A stretch of DNA of 64,000 nt, from the NCBI GenBank assembly GCA_022846095.1, contig AP025583.1, positions 3,869,279-3,933,278 on the forward strand. Direction: 5' to 3'. This DNA comes from Oscillospiraceae bacterium. GTDB taxonomy: Bacteria; Bacillota; Clostridia; Oscillospirales; Oscillospiraceae. The notes below the pieces were generated by a model. It was not told the origin of the DNA, did no database searches, and worked only from the letters and a program-made list of their open reading frames with translations. Positions 52,519 through 59,100 of the stretch are shown here, piece by piece; position 1 is the first letter of the stretch, and every line of letters starts with the position of its first letter. Both the position numbers and the translations under genes were made by a program.

Positions 52519-54225
52519 TTACTGCACGTTCCAATTCTGGATGTCCCAGTTGATACAGAACTGCGGAGTGCCCAGCTGGATGTCGCCGATCTTGTCGCTG
52601 GTGATGAGGAAGATGGGCTGATAATACAGTGCCATGGTGAACATGCTCTCGTTCTCGTACTGGATGAGCTCCTTAAACGCCTCGTTCTGGGCATTCACGT
52701 CGGCGGAGGCGTTGGTGGCGTCGATCAGACGGTTGAGCTCGGCGTCCTCCGGGGTGTGGGAATTGGTGGGGGAGCCGGTGCGGTAGCGGTCATAATACTC
52801 GTGCAGAGACAGGGCAGCGTTGGCAGCGTAGCACATATCCCAGTCCACCGCGCGGGGACCCTTGGCCTGGTCGGCGGGAGCGGTCCAAAGGATGGTGGCC
52901 AGGTCGCCCTCCACCAGCTCGAATTCCATCTTGATGCCAACGTCGGCCAGATAGGCCTGGATAGCGGTCATCAGATCCACAGTAGCCTGATCGGTGTAGT
53001 AGTAGACGACCTTGATGACGGTGTTGGCATCCCAGCCCGCGTCGGCCAGCAGCCCTTTGGCTTTTGCCGGATCATAGTTGTAGTCATTGAGGCCGGCGTC
53101 CTTCAGGTTGGCGTCCGGGGCCATGGCGTTGGCGGGGACGGCCGCGCCCTGGAAGAGGGTCTCGCAGATGGTGCCCATATCGATGGCGTAGCGGATGGCC
53201 TGGCGGACCCTGGCGTCGGCCAGAGGGGCGGGAGAGCCGTCCTGCTTGTCGAACTTGTTGAGGAAGAAGAGGCGGGTGTAGCGCACGTCGATGGGGGTGA
53301 TGGTGATGCCGGGGGTGCCCTCCAGGGCCTGCACGTCGGAGATCATCTTGGTATAGCCGTAGTCCAGGTTGCCGGACTTGGCTCTGGTGACCACGTTGGG
53401 GTCGGAGTCGCCGGCGGAGGGCAGCATCTGGATCTTGAAGTCCGCCACGCCGTTGTAGTATTTGTCAAAGGGGGCCAGGATCGTGTAGTTCTTCATGTTG
53501 ACCTCTTCCACCATGAAGGGGCCGCAGCCAATGGGGTGCTGGAAGAAGGGGGCTTGCTGGACCTGCAAGGGATCGATGCCCTCAAACTCGCTTTTGGGTA
53601 CGGGGGCGAACTGGGTGAAGGTGAGCAGGGCGTCGGGGGCGATCTTGTCAAAGGTGATGGTGATCTTCTGGCCGTCGATGACGATGCCGGAGAAGGTATC
53701 GTTGAAGACATCGTTGGTCTTACTGCCCTCGATGGCGGAGAAGGTGGAGATGAATACGGCGTTTGCCACCGGGGTTTTGGAGACGAACTCGATGCTCCAT
53801 TTAATATCCTCGGGGGTGACCTTATCGCCGTTGTGCCAGTAGGCGTCATCCCGGAGGGTGAAAGTCAGGGTCTTGCCGTCGGCGCTGTACTCGTAGGTGG
53901 CCAAGGCGTCGGGATGGTCTGGAATGGGGTTGAGGTTCTCATCGGCCACGATCAGGTGGCCGTAGACCGCTTTGTTGTAGACGTAGGTGCCGGGGTTGAG
54001 CCAGGGCGTCTCAAAGAACTCCTCGGGGCCGCCGTTGGTGTAGACGAGCTTTTCGCCGGAGGCGCCGGAGTCGGGTGCGGCGGGTTCGCTCGCCTGAGGC
54101 GGGCTGGAGGCGTCCGGCTGCTTGGAGTTGACGTCTCCCGCGCCGTTGCCGCCGCAGGCGGCAAGACTGAGGATCATGGCCGAGCTAAGCAAGAGGCCCG
54201 CTGCGCGTTTCCATAGGGTTACCAT
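52519..54225 (-). CDS. ABC transporter substrate-binding lipoprotein, family 5 (putative sialate importer)
   Basis: This is the 568-residue binding protein of the third Dpp-type importer. The lipobox is LAAC (Cys24), followed by a linker to about residue 50 and the SBP_bac_5 domain with DAYWHNGDKVTPEDIKWSIEFV and the C-lobe ARVRQAIRYAIDMGTI. ATG at 54225 with AGGAAGGAG upstream is preferred; about 42 extra upstream residues in frame have no signal-peptide logic. Its divergent position to nanE, yhcH and nanA, and the shared promoter region, support a sialic-acid-type ligand (inference). Confidence 0.88.
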   Translation of the reverse strand: MVTLWKRAAGLLLSSAMILSLAACGGNGAGDVNSKQPDASSPPQASEPAAPDSGASGEKLVYTNGGPEEFFETPWLNPGTYVYNKAVYGHLIVADENLNPIPDHPDALATYEYSADGKTLTFTLRDDAYWHNGDKVTPEDIKWSIEFVSKTPVANAVFISTFSAIEGSKTNDVFNDTFSGIVIDGQKITITFDKIAPDALLTFTQFAPVPKSEFEGIDPLQVQQAPFFQHPIGCGPFMVEEVNMKNYTILAPFDKYYNGVADFKIQMLPSAGDSDPNVVTRAKSGNLDYGYTKMISDVQALEGTPGITITPIDVRYTRLFFLNKFDKQDGSPAPLADARVRQAIRYAIDMGTICETLFQGAAVPANAMAPDANLKDAGLNDYNYDPAKAKGLLADAGWDANTVIKVVYYYTDQATVDLMTAIQAYLADVGIKMEFELVEGDLATILWTAPADQAKGPRAVDWDMCYAANAALSLHEYYDRYRTGSPTNSHTPEDAELNRLIDATNASADVNAQNEAFKELIQYENESMFTMALYYQPIFLITSDKIGDIQLGTPQFCINWDIQNWNVQ

Positions 54226-54335
54226 TGTTCCATTTCTCCTTCCTGAAATCAGGTGTGGCTGGTTTGAGTACCGATGTGGCCCGTAGCGCCGCTGTGGTGA
54301 CGGTTGCTCTGATGCTGGCTTCATTGTAGCCCAAA

Positions 54336-54350
54336 TGAAAATGATTTTCA
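54336..54350. promoter_or_regulatory. Candidate RpiR/NanR operator 1
   Basis: A perfect 7-1-7 palindrome, TGAAAAT-G-ATTTTCA, lies between the reverse -10 and the importer start. Its 13-base core at 54338-54350 recurs at 54481. Confidence 0.6.
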
Positions 54351-54426
54351 ACAGTTAATGATTAACGAAAATTACTTTCTTTTATTGTGTAAGTATACAA
54401 AGATAGCCATTTTACAAAACTGCTAA

Positions 54427-54455
54427 TTGTAAGAAGCGCAAAATGAGATTAAAAT
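54427..54455 (+). promoter_or_regulatory. Promoter of the RpiR-nanE-yhcH-nanA arm
   Basis: TTGTAA (54427-54432), a 17-base spacer and TAAAAT (54450-54455). Confidence 0.6.
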
Positions 54456-54478
54456 GCAAATACAGATGTTTGCAGATC

Positions 54479-54493
54479 TAAAAATGATTTTCA
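54479..54493. promoter_or_regulatory. Candidate RpiR/NanR operator 2
   Basis: TAAAAAT-G-ATTTTCA is one base from a perfect palindrome and shares 13 bases exactly with operator 1. It lies about 24 bases downstream of the forward -10. Confidence 0.6.
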
Positions 54494-54570
54494 TAAACAA
54501 CCACTTCATGACCGGATGGCCTTTTAAGTGATAGATAAAACCGCGTGGAGGAGAAAGAACTGACCACCCA

Positions 54571-55440
54571 ATGAATGGCGACAATATTTTCGACCTGATA
54601 GTCCAGGGGTACAACGGGATGACCCGTTCAGAGATCAAAGTGGCCGACTACGTTCTAAAGCATAGACCTGAACTGCCCTACATCATGATCAAGGATCTGG
54701 CCGACGCCTGCGGGGTGAGCGAGGCGACCATTACCCGCTTCTGCCGCACGGTGGACTGCCTGAGCTTCAATGACTTCAAGATGCGCGCCGCCCAGGCCAT
54801 TTCCGCCGACGGCGGATCGGGGCCGGCCAGTGGATACGATATATACGGTGACATCCAGGCGGAGGACAGCATCGAGCAGAAGTGCCAGAAGCTCTACCAC
54901 GTCGGCACTCAGGCACTTCAGCAGACGTTCGAGATGCTGGACTATGAGCGGATCGGCAAGGTGGTGGACTGCCTCTGCGATGCCGACAACGTCTACTGCT
55001 TCGGTCAGGGCAACACCTCCATCATCGCGATGGACGCCTGGGGGCGTTTCGCCACCGTCACATCAAAATTCCATTGGATCAACGATTTTCACATGCAGGC
55101 GGTCACCGCCGCCACCCTGGGGCCCAGGGATGTGATTCTCTATTTCTCTTTCTCCGGCGCCATGCGGGAGCTGTCCGAGCTGGGACAGCTCGTGGGTCAG
55201 ACAGAAGCCAAGCTCATTCTTGTGACACGCTTTCCAAAGTCGCCGGGGGCCAAGTTCGCCGACCTGCTTCTGATCTGTGGAGCGGACGAGTCTCCAAAGC
55301 AACAGGGCTCCGTGGCGGTAAAGCTGGGGCAGCTGTTTATCATAGATGTTCTTTTCCACGAGTATTGCGCCAGAGATCGTAAAACGGCCCAGGAAAACCG
55401 GGAACGGACCCTGAACGCCACTGCTCCCATGTTGCTCTGA
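54571..55440 (+). CDS. RpiR-family regulator of the sialate-type locus
   Basis: This is a 289-residue MurR/RpiR protein. The HTH_6 domain (about 1-75) has GMTRSEIKVADYVLKHRPELP and CGVSEATITRFCRTVDCLSF; the first of these is quoted in part and spans about residues 15-36. The SIS domain (about 110-260) has CFGQGNTSIIAMD and YFSFSGAMRELSELG, a usable phosphosugar loop. Family members in sialic-acid loci (NanR of several bacteria) respond to ManNAc-6-phosphate or similar. A strong site GGAGGAG lies 18 bases before the ATG, farther than usual, so initiation may be inefficient. It heads the forward arm. Confidence 0.87.
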   Translation: MNGDNIFDLIVQGYNGMTRSEIKVADYVLKHRPELPYIMIKDLADACGVSEATITRFCRTVDCLSFNDFKMRAAQAISADGGSGPASGYDIYGDIQAEDSIEQKCQKLYHVGTQALQQTFEMLDYERIGKVVDCLCDADNVYCFGQGNTSIIAMDAWGRFATVTSKFHWINDFHMQAVTAATLGPRDVILYFSFSGAMRELSELGQLVGQTEAKLILVTRFPKSPGAKFADLLLICGADESPKQQGSVAVKLGQLFIIDVLFHEYCARDRKTAQENRERTLNATAPMLL

Positions 55441-55479
55441 TGCTAAAGTGCGACATGTAAAAGCAGGAGGTCTTTTTTC

Positions 55480-56175
55480 ATGAACAGCCGAAACCAAACA
55501 ATTCTTCAACAGCTCCGCTGCGGCCTGGTGGTATCCTGCCAGGCGCTACCCGAGGAGCCCCTGCACAGCTCCTACATCATGTCCCGGATGGCATATGCCG
55601 CCTATCTGGGCGGCGCGGTAGGCATCCGGGCCAACACGGTGGAGGACATCACCGAGATCCGCAAGACGGTTTCCCTGCCCATTATCGGCATCATCAAGCG
55701 GGTGTACGAGGAACACCCCGAGCTCTACATCACCCCCACTATGAAAGAGGTGGATGAACTCACTGCCTGCGGCGTGGAAGTCATCGCCATGGACGCCACC
55801 TGCCGCCCCCGCCCCGGTGGGGAGACCATCGAGACCCTGTTCCCCAAGGTGCGCGCCAAGTACCCCGATCAGCTCTTTATGGCCGACTGCTCCAACGTAG
55901 CCGAGGGTATGAAGGCGGCGGAGTTGGGCTTCGACCTCATCGGCACCACCATGGCCGGGTATACCCCCTACACGGCGGGCTGCGCCCTGCCGCCCTACGG
56001 CATGATCAAGACCCTGGTCCATGAGTGCGGGAAGCCCGTGGTGGCGGAGGGGAACATCTCCACGCCGGAGCAGTTCCGCCACGCCATGGACATCGGCGTG
56101 CTCACCGTGGTGGTGGGGAGCGCCATCACCAGGCCCCTGGAGATCACCAAGCGCTTTGTGTCCGCACTGAAATGA
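55480..56175 (+). CDS. nanE: N-acetylmannosamine-6-phosphate 2-epimerase
   Basis: This is a 231-residue TIM-barrel enzyme converting ManNAc-6-phosphate to GlcNAc-6-phosphate in sialic acid breakdown. Conserved landmarks are GLVVSCQALPEEPLHS near the N-terminus, GAVGIRANTVEDI, GIIKRVYEEHPELYITPTMK (catalytic Lys, about 70), IAMDATCRPRPGG and VVAEGNISTPEQFR. AGGAGG precedes the ATG by 8 bases. It follows the RpiR gene by 39 bases and precedes the yhcH-type gene by 25. The kinase NanK that feeds it is not in this window. Confidence 0.96.
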   Translation: MNSRNQTILQQLRCGLVVSCQALPEEPLHSSYIMSRMAYAAYLGGAVGIRANTVEDITEIRKTVSLPIIGIIKRVYEEHPELYITPTMKEVDELTACGVEVIAMDATCRPRPGGETIETLFPKVRAKYPDQLFMADCSNVAEGMKAAELGFDLIGTTMAGYTPYTAGCALPPYGMIKTLVHECGKPVVAEGNISTPEQFRHAMDIGVLTVVVGSAITRPLEITKRFVSALK

Positions 56176-56200
56176 GCGCGGTGGTAGGAGTAGATTTGGA

Positions 56201-56653
56201 ATGATATTTGATCGACTGTGTAACCTGGACCGGTACCGCGGGCTTTCTCCCGACATAGATAGAGGGATGGATTTTCTCCAGTCGGCGGACCTGACGGCGC
56301 TGCCTCTCGGCCGGGTGGAGATTGCGGGGGATGAGGTCTACGGCAACCACTTTACCTACACAACCACCCCGCTCACCCAAGGGGCCCAATTCGAGGCCCA
56401 TCAGCGATACCTGGATCTTCATGTTATCCTCACGGGAATTGAGAAGGTGGCGCTTGCGCCCGTTGAAACACTGGAGCCGACTGAGATCCGGGCGGGCGAA
56501 GATGCAATCATATACCGGGGGGCGTCTAAAGACGTCCTTACCCTGGAGCAGGGGGCCTTTCTACTTGTTTTCCCCAGTGAAGGACATCTGCCGAAGCTCG
56601 CCGCCGGCACCGCGGCGGACGTGGATAAGCTGGTTTTAAAAATAGCCTATTAG
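56201..56653 (+). CDS. yhcH: YhcH/YjgK/YiaL-family protein (NanQ-type sialate anomerase)
   Basis: This is a 150-residue cupin-like protein of the DUF386/YhcH family. Features are FTYTTTPLTQGAQFEAHQRYLDLHVIL (spanning about 50-77; metal ligands His and Glu in FEAHQRYLDLH), the acidic stretch in EIRAGEDAIIY, and VFPSEGHLPKLA with a further His. E. coli YhcH (NanQ) speeds opening of the sialic acid ring to the form used by NanA (recalled). Its location between nanE and nanA makes that role likely here. GGTAGGAG lies before the ATG. Confidence 0.88.
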   Translation: MIFDRLCNLDRYRGLSPDIDRGMDFLQSADLTALPLGRVEIAGDEVYGNHFTYTTTPLTQGAQFEAHQRYLDLHVILTGIEKVALAPVETLEPTEIRAGEDAIIYRGASKDVLTLEQGAFLLVFPSEGHLPKLAAGTAADVDKLVLKIAY

Positions 56654-56675
56654 AGCGGAAAGAAATCATATTTCT

Positions 56676-57500
56676 ATGGATATTGGTAGGTACCAAGGGG
56701 TTATCCCCGCATTTTACGCCTGCTATGACGATGCGGGCAACATCTCCCCCGAGCGCACCCGGGGCCTGGCCCGGCACCTGCTGGACAAGGGCGTGAAGGG
56801 TCTCTATGTGGGCGGCTCCTCCGGTGAATGCATCTACCAGAGCGTGGCCGAGCGGAAGCTGGTGCTGGAGAACGTCATGACCGAGGTGGGCGGTAGGCTG
56901 ACCGTCATCGCCCACGTGGCCTGCAACAATACCGCCGATTCCCAGGAGCTGGCCCGCCACGCTGAGGACCTGGGCGTGGACGCCATCGCGGCCATCCCGC
57001 CCATCTACTTCCACCTGCCCCCCTACGGTATCGCGGCGTACTGGAACGACATCTCCGCCGCCGCCCCCAACACCGACTTCATCATCTACAACATCCCCCA
57101 GCTGGCGGGCGTGGCCCTCACCCCCTCCCTGCTGACCGAGATGCAAAAGAACCCCCGGGTCATCGGGGTGAAGAACTCCTCCATGCCCACCCAGGACATC
57201 CAGATGTGGAAGGATCAGGGCGGCGCGGACTTCGTGGTGATGAACGGTCCCGACGAGCAGTTTATCTCCGGTCTGGCTATGGGCGCCACCGGCGGCATCG
57301 GCGGCACTTACGCCGTCATGCCCGAGCTCTTCCTCAAGGCCCGGGAGCTCTTCTACGCCGGGAAGCCCGCCGAGGCGTTTGCCGTCCAGAACGAGATCTG
57401 CCGGATCATCTACAAGATGTGCGAGGCCCATGGCAACCTGTACGCCGTGATGAAGGCCATCCTGTACAAGCACGGCAATTGCCCGGTACTGCTAACTTAG
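56676..57500 (+). CDS. nanA: N-acetylneuraminate lyase, C-terminally truncated
   Basis: This is a class I aldolase splitting Neu5Ac to ManNAc and pyruvate. The 274-residue product is about 25-30 residues shorter than usual. Active-site features are present: GGSSGECIYQSVAERK near 48 (pyruvate-binding loop), YNIPQLAG near 140 (Tyr acid/base) and VIGVKNSSM near 167 (Schiff-base Lys). The normal C-terminal helices after the AVMKAIL segment are replaced by KHGNCPVLLT and a TAG, 9 bases before an IS200-type remnant. The loss is at the edge of the barrel, so activity may be reduced or absent. It is the last gene of the forward arm. Confidence 0.85.
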   Translation: MDIGRYQGVIPAFYACYDDAGNISPERTRGLARHLLDKGVKGLYVGGSSGECIYQSVAERKLVLENVMTEVGGRLTVIAHVACNNTADSQELARHAEDLGVDAIAAIPPIYFHLPPYGIAAYWNDISAAAPNTDFIIYNIPQLAGVALTPSLLTEMQKNPRVIGVKNSSMPTQDIQMWKDQGGADFVVMNGPDEQFISGLAMGATGGIGGTYAVMPELFLKARELFYAGKPAEAFAVQNEICRIIYKMCEAHGNLYAVMKAILYKHGNCPVLLT

Positions 57501-57508
57501 GCTCTTAA

Positions 57509-57535
57509 AGTCAAGACCACCCGTAAAACGGGTGG
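57509..57535 (+). repeat. 27-base direct repeat, copy 1 (IS end)
   Basis: The copy differs at two positions from 57993-58019 and contains the hairpin CCACCCGT-AAAA-CGGGTGG. Subterminal hairpins are typical of IS200/IS605 ends. Confidence 0.7.
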
Positions 57536-57641
57536 CCTGCACTGGCCCGATAAGGGCCTCAAACTAAGCCGAGCCTCAGGGCTCATGAATCGGTTTGCCA
57601 ACCGCACCAGCTTCTCAGGTGGCCCCGTAAGGGGGCTTACT

Positions 57642-57926
57642 TTATTTTCCTTTCTTTACCGACTCACCCGTAAACGGGTCGGTAAACTCCTTCATGGATA
57701 TCTGGTCTTTCATAATATCTTCCTGCATCTGATTTCGGATGTATTCCCGAATTGCCTTCTTATTGCGGCCAACTGTATCCACATAATACCCTGTGCACCA
57801 GAATTCTCGGTTACCATACTTGTACTTCAAATTTGCATGGCAGTCAAAAATCATCAGACTGCTCTTCCCTTTCAGGTATCCTACAAACTGTGATACGCTG
57901 TACTTCGGTGGAATGCTCACCAGCAT
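57642..57926 (-). pseudogene. tnpA: IS200-type transposase TnpA, 5' end lost
   Basis: The open frame gives 94 of the usual 150 or so residues. It starts at MLVSIPPKYSVSQFVGYLKG, just after where the HUH histidine motif (HxH) lies in intact TnpA, so the metal-binding site is missing. FWCTGYYVDTVGRNKKAI and DPFTGESV are typical C-terminal features, including the region of the catalytic Tyr. The protein cannot transpose by itself. Confidence 0.85.
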
Positions 57927-57992
57927 TGCTTACTCACAGGCATAGTCTATTTGGAACCACGGGCATAGCCCGTGGTTTTCCTTGAGAAAGCT

Positions 57993-58019
57993 AGTCAGGA
58001 CCACCCGTAAAACGGGTCG
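57993..58019 (+). repeat. 27-base direct repeat, copy 2 (IS end)
   Basis: The copy differs at two positions from 57509-57535 and has the same hairpin with the last pair changed. Confidence 0.7.
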
Positions 58020-58288
58020 TTTCATGCCGAAATAGATAACGGCACGGCGGCACTTGATGGGTAAAGAGTAAGAGGCCGGGGAATTTCCCCGGCCTCTTTT
58101 CTCGTCCCCATGCCCCACAGGGCATGGAAGCGACGGAATCCCTGTCGGGGATTCCATGGAGCGAAACAGCACCTTTGACCCCGCCTTTCCGACGGGTGGG
58201 GCAGGCTGTGTAGCTCCGCTCGTGGCGGGCCACCCAGCCCCGCTCCCTTGCTGGCTCACCTTGAATACCTATCCTGGGGTCTAACCTG
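58020..58288. other. Non-coding region between IS remnant and recombinase
   Basis: It holds a terminator (58071-58100) and two further short hairpins (about 58107-58127 and 58136-58156). No gene is recognised. The sequence is not a continuation of nanA, so the lyase C-terminus has been lost rather than displaced. Confidence 0.6.
58071..58100 (+). terminator. Rho-independent terminator
   Basis: A stem of at least 11 bp (58071-58083 with 58085-58097) has a tight AT loop and is followed by TTTT. Confidence 0.75.
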
Positions 58289-58312
58289 TAAAATGAAGGT
58301 ATCATTTTGACA
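58289..58312. other. Recombinase-type site A (palindrome over recombinase gene start region)
   Basis: AAAATGA (58290-58296) and TCATTTT (58302-58308) flank AGGTA; the right edge TTTTGACA matches sites B and C. It lies just before the recombinase ribosome site, suggesting autoregulation or a recombination site. Confidence 0.5.
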
Positions 58313-58324
58313 GGAGGGCCTATC

Positions 58325-58903
58325 ATGAGCGAATATGGGTACATTCGGGTTTCCACAAAGGAGCAAAACGAGGCACGGCAACGGGCGGCGCTGGCGGAAT
58401 ACGGTGTTGGGGCGGAACGACTATATATGGACAAGCAGAGCGGAAAAGACTTCGACCGTCCCCAGTACCGGCGGCTGCTGCGAAAGCTCAGGCCGGGGGA
58501 CGTGCTGGTGGTGAAGTCCATCGACCGGCTGGGGCGGGACTACGGGGAGATTTTGACCCAGTGGCGGGCCATCACCAAGGAGAAGGGGGCCGACGTGGTG
58601 GTTCTGGACATGCCATTATTGGACACGCGGCGGGACCGAGACCTGACCGGCGTTCTGATTGCGGATATTGTTTTACAGCTTCTGTCCTATGTGGCGCAGA
58701 CGGAACGGGAAAGTATCTTGCAGCGACAGGCGGAGGGAATCGCGGCGGCCCATGCGCGGGGTGTTCATATGGGCCGCCCCCGGAAGGAATTTCCGAAAGA
58801 CTTGCAGAGCGGCGCGGGAGAGATTGCAAGGAAATACGGCGTTTCTTTGAGTACCGCCTATCGCCGCAAGCAGGAATGGACACAAAACACGAATTATGGC
58901 TAA
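58325..58903 (+). CDS. Serine recombinase (resolvase/invertase family)
   Basis: This is a 192-residue small serine recombinase. The catalytic serine is Ser10 in YIRVSTKEQN; other landmarks are DKQSGKDFDRPQYRRLL near 40, VKSIDRLGRD near 68 and ERESILQRQAEGI near 127. GRPRKEF near 150 starts the C-terminal HTH (EIARKYGVSLSTAYRRKQ) that binds DNA. Length and layout fit Hin/Gin invertases and Tn3-type resolvases; sequence alone does not separate these. AGGAGGG lies 8 bases before the chosen ATG. Related palindromes lie upstream and downstream. Confidence 0.92.
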   Translation: MSEYGYIRVSTKEQNEARQRAALAEYGVGAERLYMDKQSGKDFDRPQYRRLLRKLRPGDVLVVKSIDRLGRDYGEILTQWRAITKEKGADVVVLDMPLLDTRRDRDLTGVLIADIVLQLLSYVAQTERESILQRQAEGIAAAHARGVHMGRPRKEFPKDLQSGAGEIARKYGVSLSTAYRRKQEWTQNTNYG

Positions 58904-58957
58904 TATGCGTTGCAATTTCTATGACCACATGGTAAAATCAGGGCTAGGCATACCTTT

Positions 58958-58981
58958 TGTCAAAACGTATAGGTTTTGACA
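58958..58981. other. Recombinase-type site B
   Basis: Inverted repeat TGTCAAAAC (58958-58966) and GTTTTGACA (58973-58981) with a 6-base spacer. It matches site C at 21 of 24 positions. Confidence 0.6.
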
Positions 58982-59001
58982 GAGCTTAAAACACCTGTTA
59001 T

Positions 59002-59035
59002 GCGCCCTGAAATCAGGGCGCAATTTTCATTTTTC
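59002..59035 (+). terminator. Terminator between sites B and C
   Basis: A perfect 9-bp stem (59002-59010 with 59013-59021) with an AA loop is followed by a T-rich tract to about 59040. It ends the recombinase transcript or attenuates reading into the surface-protein gene. Confidence 0.8.
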
Positions 59036-59049
59036 CCCCTTTTTCGTCA

Positions 59050-59075
59050 TTGTCAAAAGGTATACCTTTTGACAA
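59050..59075. other. Recombinase-type site C (26-bp perfect palindrome)
   Basis: A 26-base perfect palindrome lies 25 bases before the surface-protein ATG. Half-site is TTGTCAAAAGGTA. The outer TTGACA of each arm could also act as a -35 hexamer. Confidence 0.7.
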
Positions 59076-59100
59076 TCAAAAACAAGAATGAGGTGGAAAG

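Larger units (their letters stand above)
54226..54570. promoter_or_regulatory. Divergent promoter region of the sialate-type locus
   Basis: This is an AT-rich region between the importer (reverse) and the RpiR gene (forward). It contains a forward promoter (54427-54455), a weak reverse -10 TATACT (54397-54392), and two copies of the same 13-base motif, described separately. Confidence 0.7.
57509..58019 (-). mobile_element. Decayed IS200/IS605-type element
   Basis: A 511-base remnant flanked by near-identical 27-base repeats with hairpins, containing the 3' two-thirds of a TnpA gene on the minus strand. A further hairpin at 57958-57978 resembles a left end, so internal deletion or nesting is likely. 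It abuts the truncated nanA. Confidence 0.75.

Noticed and set aside
54336-54350. Palindrome resembling a Fur 7-1-7 box (12 of 14 arm positions)
   Set aside because: A second copy sits by the other divergent promoter next to an RpiR gene in a sugar locus, with no iron genes nearby; RpiR is the simpler binder.
58020-58320. Tandem hairpins as a CRISPR array or riboswitch
   Set aside because: The hairpins differ in sequence, there is no regular spacing or repeated unit, and no riboswitch core was recognised; no CRISPR array is visible in the window.
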